Below are positions 1-7,173 of a DNA stretch of 18,411 nucleotides, in pieces. Every line of letters begins with the position of its first letter. Position 1 is the first letter of the stretch. The notes beneath the pieces are model-generated. The model made no database searches. It was given only the letters and a program-made list of their open reading frames with translations, and was not told the DNA's origin. The translations under genes were made by a program, and so were the position numbers. This DNA is from Flavobacteriales bacterium UBA6049. GTDB lineage: Bacteria > Bacteroidota > Bacteroidia > Flavobacteriales_G > Salibacteraceae. The stretch is from NCBI GenBank assembly GCA_002429085.1, contig DIYR01000086.1:1-18411 (forward strand). Direction: 5' to 3'.

Positions 1-153
1 GCTTCGCCACGGTCAGTCCCACAAAGGATCCACCAATATTGAGTAACAATATTACTCAATCTGGATAATCTTGAAAAGAAATGATTCTTTAATTTAACAT
101 GAAGGAATTTGGAGTTATGAACATATTATAAACAGGCATACTCTACGAAGCAT
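1..153. other. Edge region, no gene recognised
   Basis: No convincing coding sequence is visible. The only short plus-strand ORF (from the ATG at 99) has ten codons and is not credible. The region holds a perfect 9-bp inverted repeat (38-60, listed separately). The first ~35 bases could be the end of a gene or repeat that continues outside the window. I looked for a tRNA because of a CCACC-like end near 30 but saw no cloverleaf. Confidence 0.5.
38..60. repeat. Perfect 9-bp inverted repeat
   Basis: ATTGAGTAA at 38-46 is mirrored by TTACTCAAT at 52-60 with a 5-nt loop. There is no T-tract on either side, so it is a poor intrinsic terminator. It could be an operator, an mRNA hairpin from an upstream gene, or chance in AT-rich DNA. 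Confidence 0.6.
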
Positions 154-181
154 AAAAAAAGCTCAACCAACTGGCTGAGCT
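154..181 (-). terminator. Rho-independent terminator of icmF
   Basis: Read on the minus strand, AGCTCAGCC pairs with GGTTGAGCT around the loop AGTT. The 9-bp stem has one G-U pair. A run of seven T follows. It lies 25 nt past the icmF stop codon, so it ends that transcript and marks icmF as the last gene of its unit. Confidence 0.88.
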
Positions 182-206
182 TCAAGTGTAACAAGTCAAT
201 GTTTTA

Positions 207-3200
207 TTACATATTTCTTCGATACTGACCTCCTACTTGGAACAGTGCCTTCGTAATTTGTCCAAGTGAACAATACTTTGCAACTTCCATTAAGTGTTCA
301 AACACATTCTCGTTTTGAACTGCAGCATTTTGCAAAGATTTCAATAACTCAGTTCCCTTATCCTCAAAACGAGATTGAAGTTTAGAAACTGTTTCTATCT
401 GATATTCTTTTTCTTCTGTTGTTGCACGAATTACTTCAGCGGGAACGATTGTAGGAGAACCATTTGAACTCAAGAAAGTATTTACTCCAATGATTGGATA
501 ATCACCATTATGCTTTAAAGTCTCATAGTAAAGTGATTCTTCTTGAATTTGCGTGCGTTGATACATTGTTTCCATTGCACCTAATACACCTCCACGTTCT
601 GTGATGCGATCAAACTCCGAAAGAACTGCTTCTTCTACTAAATCAGTTAATTCCTCAATGATAAATGATCCTTGTAATGGATTCTCATTCTTCGCAAGAC
701 CTAATTCTTTATTGATAATCAACTGAATAGCCATTGCTCTACGAACACTTTCCTCTGTAGGTGTTGTAATTGCTTCATCATAAGCATTCGTATGCAATGA
801 ATTACAGTTATCGTAGATAGCATACAACGCTTGCAAGGTTGTTCTGATATCGTTAAAATCGATTTCTTGAGCATGCAAAGATCTACCACTTGTTTGAATG
901 TGGTACTTCAACATTTGAGCACGTGCATTTGCTCCGTACTTCTTAGCTAATGCCTTTGCCCACAACCTACGCGCTACACGGCCAATTACAGCATATTCAG
1001 GGTCGATACCATTGGAGAAGAAGAATGATAAGTTTGGCCCAAACGCATTAATATCCATTCCCCTGCTCAAGTAGTACTCTACATACGTAAATCCATTAGC
1101 CAGCGTGAACGCTAACTGAGTGATGGGATTTGCTCCTGCCTCTGCTATGTGATATCCTGAAATAGATACAGAATAGAAGTTTCGTACTTTCTGATCAATG
1201 AAATACTCTTGAACGTCACCCATCAACCTAAGCGCAAACTCTGTACTAAAAATACATGTGTTTTGAGCTTGATCTTCTTTTAAGATATCTGCTTGTACGG
1301 TACCTCTAACCACTTGCAAGGTTTCTGCTTTAATTCGGTCGTACACATCTTTCGGAAGAACTTGATCACCAGTAACACCTAAGAGCATCAATCCCAGTCC
1401 ATCATTCCCTGGAGGCAATTCACCATTATATGTTGGTACAGGTTGGTTATACCCTTTATAAATAGCTTCGATTTTTGCTTTTACCTCAGCTTCAAGTCCA
1501 TTTTCTTTAATATACTTCTCACATTGCTGATCGATAGCTGCATTCATAAAGAAGCCAAGAAGCATTGGAGCAGGACCATTAATTGTCATAGATACTGATG
1601 TAGTAGGAGAGGCTAAATCAAAACCAGAGTACAACTTCTTCGCATCGTCTAAACAACAAATGGAGACCCCAGAATTACCAATCTTACCGTAGATATCTGG
1701 ACGTACGTCTGGATCGTTTCCATAGAGTGTTACCGAATCGAATGCTGTAGACAAACGAGCAGCTGGCATATCTTGACTCACATAATGGAAACGCTTATTG
1801 GTTCTTTCTGGACCACCTTCTCCAGCGAACATTCGTGTTGGATCTTCACCTGTGCGCTTAAATGGATAAATACCTGCCGTGTATGGAAATTCTCCAGGAA
1901 CGTTTTCTTGTAAACTCCAAACTAATATATCTCCCCATCCGCTGAATTTAGGTAATGCAACTTTAGGAATATCTGAATGAGACAACGACTTAGTATGAGT
2001 TTCAATCTTGATTTCTTTATCTCTTACTTTGAATGAGTAGATAGGATCTTTGTACTTCTTAACCTTATCTGACCAGTGAATCAATAAATTCCAATTATGT
2101 GGATCTAAGTTCAATTTCTCCTTATCAAACTCAGCTTTAATAAGCTTTACTGTTTCATCTTTCTCAGTTGCCTGATCTACTTCCGTTTCCCAATCGCCTG
2201 TTTTGATTGAAAGACTCTTACCAACAAGAATTTCGAGTGTTCCATGGAGTTTGTACAACTTATCTGCTATAGCTTGTTGTTTTTCGCCCCACTCATTGTA
2301 CGCTCTGTTATTCTCCGAGATTTCACTTAAATAACGAGTTCGTGCCGGAGGTATAATGTAGATCTTTTCACTCATCTCCTTAGTGAGCTGGAAAGAAGTG
2401 TTCAAGTTAGCTCCAGTTTTCTCTACCAACTTCTCCATCAAACTCTTATATAAAGAGTTCATTCCAGGATCATTAAATTGAGAGGCAATTGTACCATGAA
2501 CTGGCAAGGTATCTTGATCTACATCCCACAATTGGTGATTACGCACGTATTGCTTCTTAACATCACGCAATGCATCTAACGCACCTCGCTTATCAAACTT
2601 GTTAATAGCAACAATATCAGCAAAATCAAGCATATCAATTTTCTCTAATTGTGTAGCAGCACCAAACTCTGGCGTCATTACATATAGAGCCAAATCACTA
2701 TGATCCATGATTTCTGTATCACTCTGACCAATACCACTGGTTTCAAGAATGATTAAATCGTAACCTGCTACTTTCAAAACATCAACGGCTTCATGCACGT
2801 ATTTACTCAAAGCCAAGTTACTTTGACGAGTAGCTAACGAACGCATGTAAACTCGTTCGTGGTTGATGCTATTCATACGGATACGATCACCCAATAATGC
2901 ACCACCAGTTTTTCTTTTCGATGGATCTACAGAAACAATCGCTATCTGCTTATCTTCAAAATCCAACAAGAATCTTCTAACTAATTCATCTACTAATGAT
3001 GACTTACCTGCACCACCAGTTCCCGTAATACCCAATACTGGAACGTTAGAGTCTTTAGCTAACTCAGCAACTTGATCTAAAATCCCTCTGTGTTTATCTG
3101 GAAAGTTTTCAGCGGCCGAAATCAAACGAGAAATAGACTTAACGTCTTTCTTTTGGATAGCTTCTAATTCGCCCATTAGGCTTTCTCCAATGGCATAATC

Positions 3201-3641
3201 AGATTGCTCAACCAAATCGTTGATCATTCCTTGTAACCCCATCGCTCTGCCATCATCTGGGTGGTAGATACGCGTGATTCCATATCCATGTAGCTCTTCT
3301 ATCTCCTCTGGTAGAATGGTTCCTCCACCTCCACCGAAGATCTTAATATGCCCAGCACCTCTTTCTTCCAAAAGATCGTGCATGTATTTAAAATACTCTG
3401 TGTGTCCCCCTTGGTAAGATGTCATTGCTATGGCCTGTGCATCTTCTTGAATGGCAGTATTTACCACTTCATCTACACTTCTATCATGACCTAAATGAAT
3501 CACCTCACAACCAGTGCTTTGAATAATTCTACGCATAATATTGATGGCTGCATCATGTCCATCAAATAAAGATGCTGCGGTAACTACTCTTACGTTATTG
3601 GTTGGTTTGTATATCTCAATGTTTTTCATGTTCGCTGCCAT
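207..3641 (-). CDS. icmF: Fused isobutyryl-CoA mutase (IcmF-type, B12-dependent)
   Basis: This predicted cytoplasmic enzyme interconverts isobutyryl-CoA and n-butyryl-CoA using adenosylcobalamin, and some family members also act on isovaleryl-/pivalyl-CoA. At 1144 aa it has the full IcmF layout. The N-terminal B12-binding domain has the DxH motif DGHDAA (His29). A MeaB-like G-domain follows, with Walker A GTGGAGKS (207-214) and NKFD (347-350). A linker leads to the large mutase domain (about 570-1090). Two substrate residues can be placed by alignment from memory. Phe618 (in NKRFHY) sits where methylmalonyl-CoA mutase has Tyr89, and Gln793 (in QNTCIF) where it has Arg207. Both are the isobutyryl-type choice, so methylmalonyl-CoA mutase is unlikely despite the common automatic name. 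It appears to be a single-gene unit. Translation could start at ATG 3641 or at the in-frame ATG 3629. A hairpin ends 3 nt before the first, which slightly favours the second. Confidence 0.93.
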   Translation of the reverse strand: MAANMKNIEIYKPTNNVRVVTAASLFDGHDAAINIMRRIIQSTGCEVIHLGHDRSVDEVVNTAIQEDAQAIAMTSYQGGHTEYFKYMHDLLEERGAGHIKIFGGGGGTILPEEIEELHGYGITRIYHPDDGRAMGLQGMINDLVEQSDYAIGESLMGELEAIQKKDVKSISRLISAAENFPDKHRGILDQVAELAKDSNVPVLGITGTGGAGKSSLVDELVRRFLLDFEDKQIAIVSVDPSKRKTGGALLGDRIRMNSINHERVYMRSLATRQSNLALSKYVHEAVDVLKVAGYDLIILETSGIGQSDTEIMDHSDLALYVMTPEFGAATQLEKIDMLDFADIVAINKFDKRGALDALRDVKKQYVRNHQLWDVDQDTLPVHGTIASQFNDPGMNSLYKSLMEKLVEKTGANLNTSFQLTKEMSEKIYIIPPARTRYLSEISENNRAYNEWGEKQQAIADKLYKLHGTLEILVGKSLSIKTGDWETEVDQATEKDETVKLIKAEFDKEKLNLDPHNWNLLIHWSDKVKKYKDPIYSFKVRDKEIKIETHTKSLSHSDIPKVALPKFSGWGDILVWSLQENVPGEFPYTAGIYPFKRTGEDPTRMFAGEGGPERTNKRFHYVSQDMPAARLSTAFDSVTLYGNDPDVRPDIYGKIGNSGVSICCLDDAKKLYSGFDLASPTTSVSMTINGPAPMLLGFFMNAAIDQQCEKYIKENGLEAEVKAKIEAIYKGYNQPVPTYNGELPPGNDGLGLMLLGVTGDQVLPKDVYDRIKAETLQVVRGTVQADILKEDQAQNTCIFSTEFALRLMGDVQEYFIDQKVRNFYSVSISGYHIAEAGANPITQLAFTLANGFTYVEYYLSRGMDINAFGPNLSFFFSNGIDPEYAVIGRVARRLWAKALAKKYGANARAQMLKYHIQTSGRSLHAQEIDFNDIRTTLQALYAIYDNCNSLHTNAYDEAITTPTEESVRRAMAIQLIINKELGLAKNENPLQGSFIIEELTDLVEEAVLSEFDRITERGGVLGAMETMYQRTQIQEESLYYETLKHNGDYPIIGVNTFLSSNGSPTIVPAEVIRATTEEKEYQIETVSKLQSRFEDKGTELLKSLQNAAVQNENVFEHLMEVAKYCSLGQITKALFQVGGQYRRNM

Positions 3642-3644
3642 TTG

Positions 3645-3660
3645 GCGCTAGTTTTAGCGC
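3645..3660 (-). promoter_or_regulatory. Hairpin abutting the icmF start codon
   Basis: GCGCTA and TAGCGC form a perfect 6-bp, GC-rich stem with a 4-nt loop. On the minus strand it ends 3 nt before the first ATG of icmF. No Shine-Dalgarno sequence is present. In an mRNA this stem would sit inside the ribosome footprint, so it could damp translation from ATG 3641 or direct initiation to ATG 3629. As DNA it could equally be a short operator. The role is inferred only from position. Confidence 0.5.
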
Positions 3661-3672
3661 GAATCAGGTCTG

Positions 3673-3680
3673 CGAATTTA
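3673..3680 (-). promoter_or_regulatory. Possible icmF -7 promoter element
   Basis: On the minus strand the sequence is TAAATTCG, one mismatch from the Bacteroidota -7 consensus TAnnTTTG. It lies 31 nt before ATG 3641. No clear -33 TTTG was found at the usual spacing, so this is weak. A near-identical variant sits 32 nt before the AIM24 gene. Confidence 0.3.
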
Positions 3681-3730
3681 ATCAATTTAAAGGGGCTTTT
3701 GTTCACCCATCTGAACTTGAGTTAAGGATA

Positions 3731-3767
3731 TTAAAAAGCAAAAAGCACCAATATCAATTGGTGCTTT
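3731..3767 (-). terminator. Rho-independent terminator of the M56 gene
   Basis: AAAGCACCAAT (3742-3752) and ATTGGTGCTTT (3757-3767) form a perfect 11-bp stem around a 4-nt loop. On the minus strand a T-rich tail follows (TTTTGCTTTTT). It begins about 25 nt past the stop codon at 3792, closing the blaI-M56 unit and insulating icmF. Confidence 0.88.
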
Positions 3768-3791
3768 CTTATTAAAACATGTTCTACTTTT

Positions 3792-4997
3792 TTATTGCAA
3801 CTTGAACGAAATTGGAATTACCATTTTAACTTTCACATTCTGGTTATCGTTCTGACCTGGTTGCCACTTAGGCATCTCAAGAATTGCCCGAACTGCTTCT
3901 TTATCAATATCTTCTCTAACACTATTAAGTGGAGTTGGTTTGATTACGTGTCCATTCTCATCCACAACAAATTCTATGTAAACCCTTCCTTCTACACTAT
4001 CTTTTTTTGCTTGTTCTGGATACTTAATAGTTGCTCCTAGGTAAGTCATCAACTCTTCCATTCCTCCAGGAAATTCAGGTAATACATCAACCTCATCTCC
4101 ATTCAAAACTTGTTTTGAGCTTACTTCTTTGTCATTTTGGACAGCAGAAACAACTTGCTCTTTCTCTTGAGTACATGATTTACCTACTACAGCTATAGCA
4201 ATTAATGGTATTAGTAAACTATAGTGCCATAGATTATTTTTCTTTGATGAATTCATTTTCAAAAATCGTTTGTGCAGCTGAGATTTACGAGCCATAGCGT
4301 GCCCCAAGCTAATATGACTAGCTAAGGCTTTACTTACTAGTAACTCTTTGTAGCCAGCAACATCGTGATTTGCTTGTAACACGGCATTATCAGCTTCGTA
4401 CTCGTGATTCATACGAATGGCGTTTTCGTAAATCCAGACTACTGGGTTAAACCAACATAATGATTGAACTATTTGAATCAGAATTATATCTAAAGAATGA
4501 TTAGCCCGCACATGCGCTAATTCATGCTCTATAATAATTGGTAACTCGGAACGATCAACTTCTTTCGGAATTACTACATAACCGAAAAAAGAGAACGGCA
4601 TCTCTACTTCATGAGAACTACGAATTTTTAAACCTTCAAACTCTACCTCAGTAGAACGAATAATTACCGCAAACACTGAGAATAACTGAAGTAGTATTCT
4701 AGCAAAAAAGATTCCGCACAAAACAAGGTACCCTATTAACACCCAGCTCGCACCTGTTTCCTTTTGATTAGAATTTAGAGACACATCAACAAATGGTAAA
4801 GTATACGAGTAAGAAAAATCAGCAGAAACAGCCGATGGCAACAGATTACTAGGTAAAATAGCCAAAGTCAAACTAATTGGAATCCATAACACCAAGAAGT
4901 ATCTATTCCATTCGGTATTGCCGTACTTTGTTAAATAACTGATGTAGAACACATAACCGAGAATAAGTATTGCATTCGCTATCAAAAACTCTTTCAT
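3792..4997 (-). CDS. M56 (BlaR1-type) membrane metallopeptidase with TonB-like C-terminal domain
   Basis: This is a likely inner-membrane sensor or antirepressor that inactivates the co-encoded BlaI-type repressor. Hydrophobic helices lie at about 3-22, 32-50, 86-112, 169-190 and 257-272. The zinc site is HELAH (158-162) with a probable third ligand Glu201 in HEYEAD, the normal M56 arrangement, so it should be catalytically competent. After the last helix a polar linker leads to a TonB C-terminal-like domain (about 305-401, with the typical FPGG, YP..A and V.F.VDE.G elements). BlaR1 and MecR1 instead carry a penicillin-binding sensor domain, which is absent here, so beta-lactam sensing is not supported. 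Its ATG overlaps the blaI stop by 4 nt (ATGA), which implies translational coupling. The trigger and the target of the TonB-like domain are unknown. Confidence 0.88.
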   Translation of the reverse strand: MKEFLIANAILILGYVFYISYLTKYGNTEWNRYFLVLWIPISLTLAILPSNLLPSAVSADFSYSYTLPFVDVSLNSNQKETGASWVLIGYLVLCGIFFARILLQLFSVFAVIIRSTEVEFEGLKIRSSHEVEMPFSFFGYVVIPKEVDRSELPIIIEHELAHVRANHSLDIILIQIVQSLCWFNPVVWIYENAIRMNHEYEADNAVLQANHDVAGYKELLVSKALASHISLGHAMARKSQLHKRFLKMNSSKKNNLWHYSLLIPLIAIAVVGKSCTQEKEQVVSAVQNDKEVSSKQVLNGDEVDVLPEFPGGMEELMTYLGATIKYPEQAKKDSVEGRVYIEFVVDENGHVIKPTPLNSVREDIDKEAVRAILEMPKWQPGQNDNQNVKVKMVIPISFKLQ

Positions 4998-5377
4998 GAC
5001 TCTTCAGTTTTACCTTGTTGAATATCTTTCAATAAAGCATCTAATTCTTCGGTACTCAACTGTTCACGCTTTACGAAAAACGAAAGCATTCTCTCAATAG
5101 AGTTTCCAAAGTAGTTCCCCATGAGTTTTGAAGCTTGTGCTTCAGCATACTCATCTTTAGAAATTACAGGATAATAACGATGCGATTTCCCAAAAGAATC
5201 GTGGCCAACAACTCCTTTGTTTTCCAGTATGCGCACTATGGTTGAAATCGTGTTGTAAGCAGGCTTTGGTTCAGGAAATTCAGCTACAATTTCTTTCACA
5301 AAAGCTTGCTTAAGCTTCCAAAGGTGATGCATCACTTCTTCTTCGGCCTTTGTTAAATCGCGGTAATTCTGATTCAT
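4994..5377 (-). CDS. BlaI/MecI-family transcriptional repressor
   Basis: At 127 aa it has the usual family length: an N-terminal winged helix (about 5-72, starting DLTKAEEEVMHHLW and including a YNTISTIVRILENKG recognition segment) and a C-terminal dimerisation helix bundle. Such proteins bind as dimers to paired palindromes and are released when the partner M56 protease leads to their cleavage. Aligned from memory with staphylococcal BlaI, the Asn101-Phe102 cleavage dipeptide corresponds here to Phe100-Phe101, so the cleavage chemistry or site may differ. It is the first gene of a two-gene unit with the M56 protease. Two palindromes start 11 nt before its ATG, which points to autorepression. 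No Shine-Dalgarno sequence is seen. The name blaI would overstate a link to beta-lactams. Confidence 0.92.
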   Translation of the reverse strand: MNQNYRDLTKAEEEVMHHLWKLKQAFVKEIVAEFPEPKPAYNTISTIVRILENKGVVGHDSFGKSHRYYPVISKDEYAEAQASKLMGNYFGNSIERMLSFFVKREQLSTEELDALLKDIQQGKTEES

Positions 5378-5381
5378 GAAA

Positions 5382-5389
5382 CGAATATA
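5382..5389 (-). promoter_or_regulatory. Possible -7-like element before blaI
   Basis: TATATTCG on the minus strand differs by one base from TAnnTTTG, and its first base is shared with the edge of operator 1. It lies only 4 nt before the ATG, so use as a promoter would give a leaderless or nearly leaderless transcript. TAAGTTTT inside operator 2 is an alternative one-mismatch match. Either way the operators would cover the promoter. Confidence 0.25.
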
Positions 5390-5404
5390 ACTAAATATTT
5401 AGTT
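5389..5404. promoter_or_regulatory. BlaI-type operator 1 (perfect 16-bp palindrome)
   Basis: AACTAAATATTTAGTT is a perfect palindrome 11 nt upstream of the repressor ATG. It shares its AACTAA...TTAGTT arms with operator 2, centred exactly 20 bp away. BlaI/MecI proteins classically bind two such palindromes in front of their own operon. Binding by this repressor is inferred from position and symmetry. Confidence 0.8.
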
Positions 5405-5408
5405 TAAG

Positions 5409-5424
5409 AACTAAAAACTTAGTT
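5409..5424. promoter_or_regulatory. BlaI-type operator 2 (palindrome, 6-bp arms)
   Basis: AACTAA-AAAC-TTAGTT has the same perfect 6-bp arms as operator 1, with a non-symmetric 4-bp centre. The two centres are 20 bp apart, about two helical turns, so two dimers would lie on the same DNA face. It ends 8 bp from the stop codon of the upstream transporter gene. Confidence 0.8.
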
Positions 5425-5432
5425 AACCTTAA

Positions 5433-6524
5433 TTAAACATCCTTAGTAAGACGCTTAACCACCTTAAATTCAGAAAAGAAAGCCGCTGCCACAATGCGCA
5501 GAAACGAATATGCCGGAACAGCCAAGATCATTCCAGTTATACCAGCAACTTGTCCTGCCACCATTATCACTAAGAAGATTTCTAGTGGATGAGCATCAAT
5601 GCTATTACTAAATATGATTGGCTGGAAGATAAAGTTATCCATCAGCTGAACAGTAGCGAAAGTTCCTGCTATCTGGAGCGTCAGCACAAAAATGGTTGTG
5701 TCTGCATCCAAATTTGTAGTTATTCCGATAATCAACCCAAAGGTTGCACCTATAATTGGCCCTAAATAAGGAATCACATTAATCAAGCCTGCGAAAAAGC
5801 CAATAATTAACGCATTACGAACACCAAATAAAGACAATGTTACTGTTACAATGGTTGTAATCAAGGTAATTTGAGTAAGTAATCCTATGAAGTAACGAGA
5901 TAGGGTTTTCTTTGATTTTTCAAACACTTCTAACACCTTATCTAAATACTTATCTGGTGTAACTGCATTAATTATCTCTCCAACAATCCAACGGTCTTTC
6001 ATCAAAAAGAAAGTAATGAAAGAGATACTGAAGAACGCAATTAACAAGTTTCCTAATCCACTTAGGATGTTCGCAAACAAATCTGGAATCTGGTTCAAAT
6101 CGAATAACCCAAGCACTTTCGATTTAACAAAATCACGGTTCTCCATTTCTTGATCCATCTTTATGTTGTACTCATCGGCCTTTTCTTCTAGAAAAGAAAC
6201 TGGTCCTTCAAAAGCAGCATACATATCGTCTAAATTCAATCTTGAAATAATTTGAACCTCTTGCGCCAATATTGGAGTGAAAATGCTGAAAAATGAAGTC
6301 AGTACCACAAACACCATTACGAGTGTAACCAAAGCCGATGCCCAATTAGGTATAGATCTCCCTTTAATCTGAACCTTATCTAATAACCTCAATATAGGAC
6401 TACAAACAAGAGATATAATAACAGATACTAGGAAGTAAACAACTATGCTACTGATATACCACAACAACACTAGAGCACCTATTGAAAATAAGACTCCTAA
6501 TACACGTTTGGGACTAATATTCAT
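5433..6524 (-). CDS. AI-2E family transporter (PerM/TqsA-like membrane protein)
   Basis: A 363-aa polytopic inner-membrane protein of the AI-2E transporter family (PF01594, formerly UPF0118). Hydrophobic segments lie at about 8-46 (two), 62-85, 155-176, 211-235, 237-270 (two) and 310-347. A large polar loop spans about 90-150. The family signature NVIPYLGPIIGA (249-260) and the C-terminal HPLEIFLVIMVAGQVAG region are clear. Members have been linked to autoinducer-2 export, sodium or proton antiport and permease roles, so the substrate here cannot be read from sequence. It is the last gene of an overlapping trio, since its ATG lies 11 nt inside the hydrolase gene. No terminator is visible after it before the blaI operators, so read-through into blaI is possible. 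Confidence 0.88.
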   Translation of the reverse strand: MNISPKRVLGVLFSIGALVLLWYISSIVVYFLVSVIISLVCSPILRLLDKVQIKGRSIPNWASALVTLVMVFVVLTSFFSIFTPILAQEVQIISRLNLDDMYAAFEGPVSFLEEKADEYNIKMDQEMENRDFVKSKVLGLFDLNQIPDLFANILSGLGNLLIAFFSISFITFFLMKDRWIVGEIINAVTPDKYLDKVLEVFEKSKKTLSRYFIGLLTQITLITTIVTVTLSLFGVRNALIIGFFAGLINVIPYLGPIIGATFGLIIGITTNLDADTTIFVLTLQIAGTFATVQLMDNFIFQPIIFSNSIDAHPLEIFLVIMVAGQVAGITGMILAVPAYSFLRIVAAAFFSEFKVVKRLTKDV

Positions 6525-7173
6525 ATGGAAAATGTTCTGTCAATACGTCAGAGAAAATACGATGATCTCCTTGGTAAGGAATCCAATTATAAGATAATCC
6601 TGCTCCTTTTAATTGGGTATGATGCTCTGCTATTCTTTCTTCAGAGATAAACGGATCATTATCCCCAATTACCAAATTTACATCCATCATGCTCCACTTT
6701 TTTATGCATTCTTCATTCAGTGTATCTGTCGGAATATCTGATGCATAAGCAATAAATCTATTTGGTAATCTTTCGGCTTGCATTGCGTAACGCGCAGCTG
6801 TAGGGCATCCTTGAGAAAAGCCTAACAAGGTGAATGAACATGTATCAGAATTCACCGTTTTCCATATTTGGTCACTTAAGTTATTCAGCAAAAAGATGTT
6901 GTCATCAATATCTACTAATCGATCATCCTTTGTCATCCATGAAGCTCCAACTCTACCAGAAGTTCCCTGTAAGTAAAATCGTTGCATTCCTTCTGGTGCA
7001 ATTATTACTCTGCCTGGATTATTTAATGTACGAAACTTTTGAATGAAATACTTAGCCAACATTCCATACCCATGAAGAACAAACCAAACTTCTTTGGTAT
7101 TATCTGTGATTTCACCCAACTGATAAAACCTTGCTGTACGTTGTGTGGTAAACTGATGCTTTGTAACTGCCAC
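6514..7173 (-). CDS. Alpha/beta hydrolase, phospholipase/carboxylesterase type
   Basis: A 219-aa cytoplasmic serine hydrolase resembling the Abhydrolase_2 (YpfH/carboxylesterase) group. The oxyanion-side motif is VLHGYG (32-37). The nucleophile is Ser120 in GFSQG, and the acid and base are probably Asp173 (DNDPF) and His204 (GDHRI). No signal peptide is present. The start codon is GTG, overlapping the AIM24 stop by one base (TAGTG), and the next in-frame ATG would remove the HGYG strand, so GTG is preferred. Its 3' end overlaps the transporter start by 11 nt. The overlaps suggest the three proteins are made together at fixed ratios. The substrate is unknown; a small ester or lysophospholipid is a family-based guess. 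Confidence 0.87.
   Translation of the reverse strand: MAVTKHQFTTQRTARFYQLGEITDNTKEVWFVLHGYGMLAKYFIQKFRTLNNPGRVIIAPEGMQRFYLQGTSGRVGASWMTKDDRLVDIDDNIFLLNNLSDQIWKTVNSDTCSFTLLGFSQGCPTAARYAMQAERLPNRFIAYASDIPTDTLNEECIKKWSMMDVNLVIGDNDPFISEERIAEHHTQLKGAGLSYNWIPYQGDHRIFSDVLTEHFPYEY

Noticed and set aside
1..40. 3' end of a tRNA gene
   Set aside because: A CCACC-like end is present, but no T-arm or acceptor pairing can be drawn.
2863..3075. Plus-strand 70-aa ORF inside icmF
   Set aside because: Antisense shadow of the conserved G-domain coding region, with no supporting leader or family likeness.
3792..5377. Beta-lactam resistance operon
   Set aside because: The M56 protein has no penicillin-binding sensor domain and no beta-lactamase or PBP2a gene is nearby. 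The MBL-fold gene at 14241-15101 is about 9 kb away and lacks the features of true class B beta-lactamases (no signal peptide, lactonase-like pattern).
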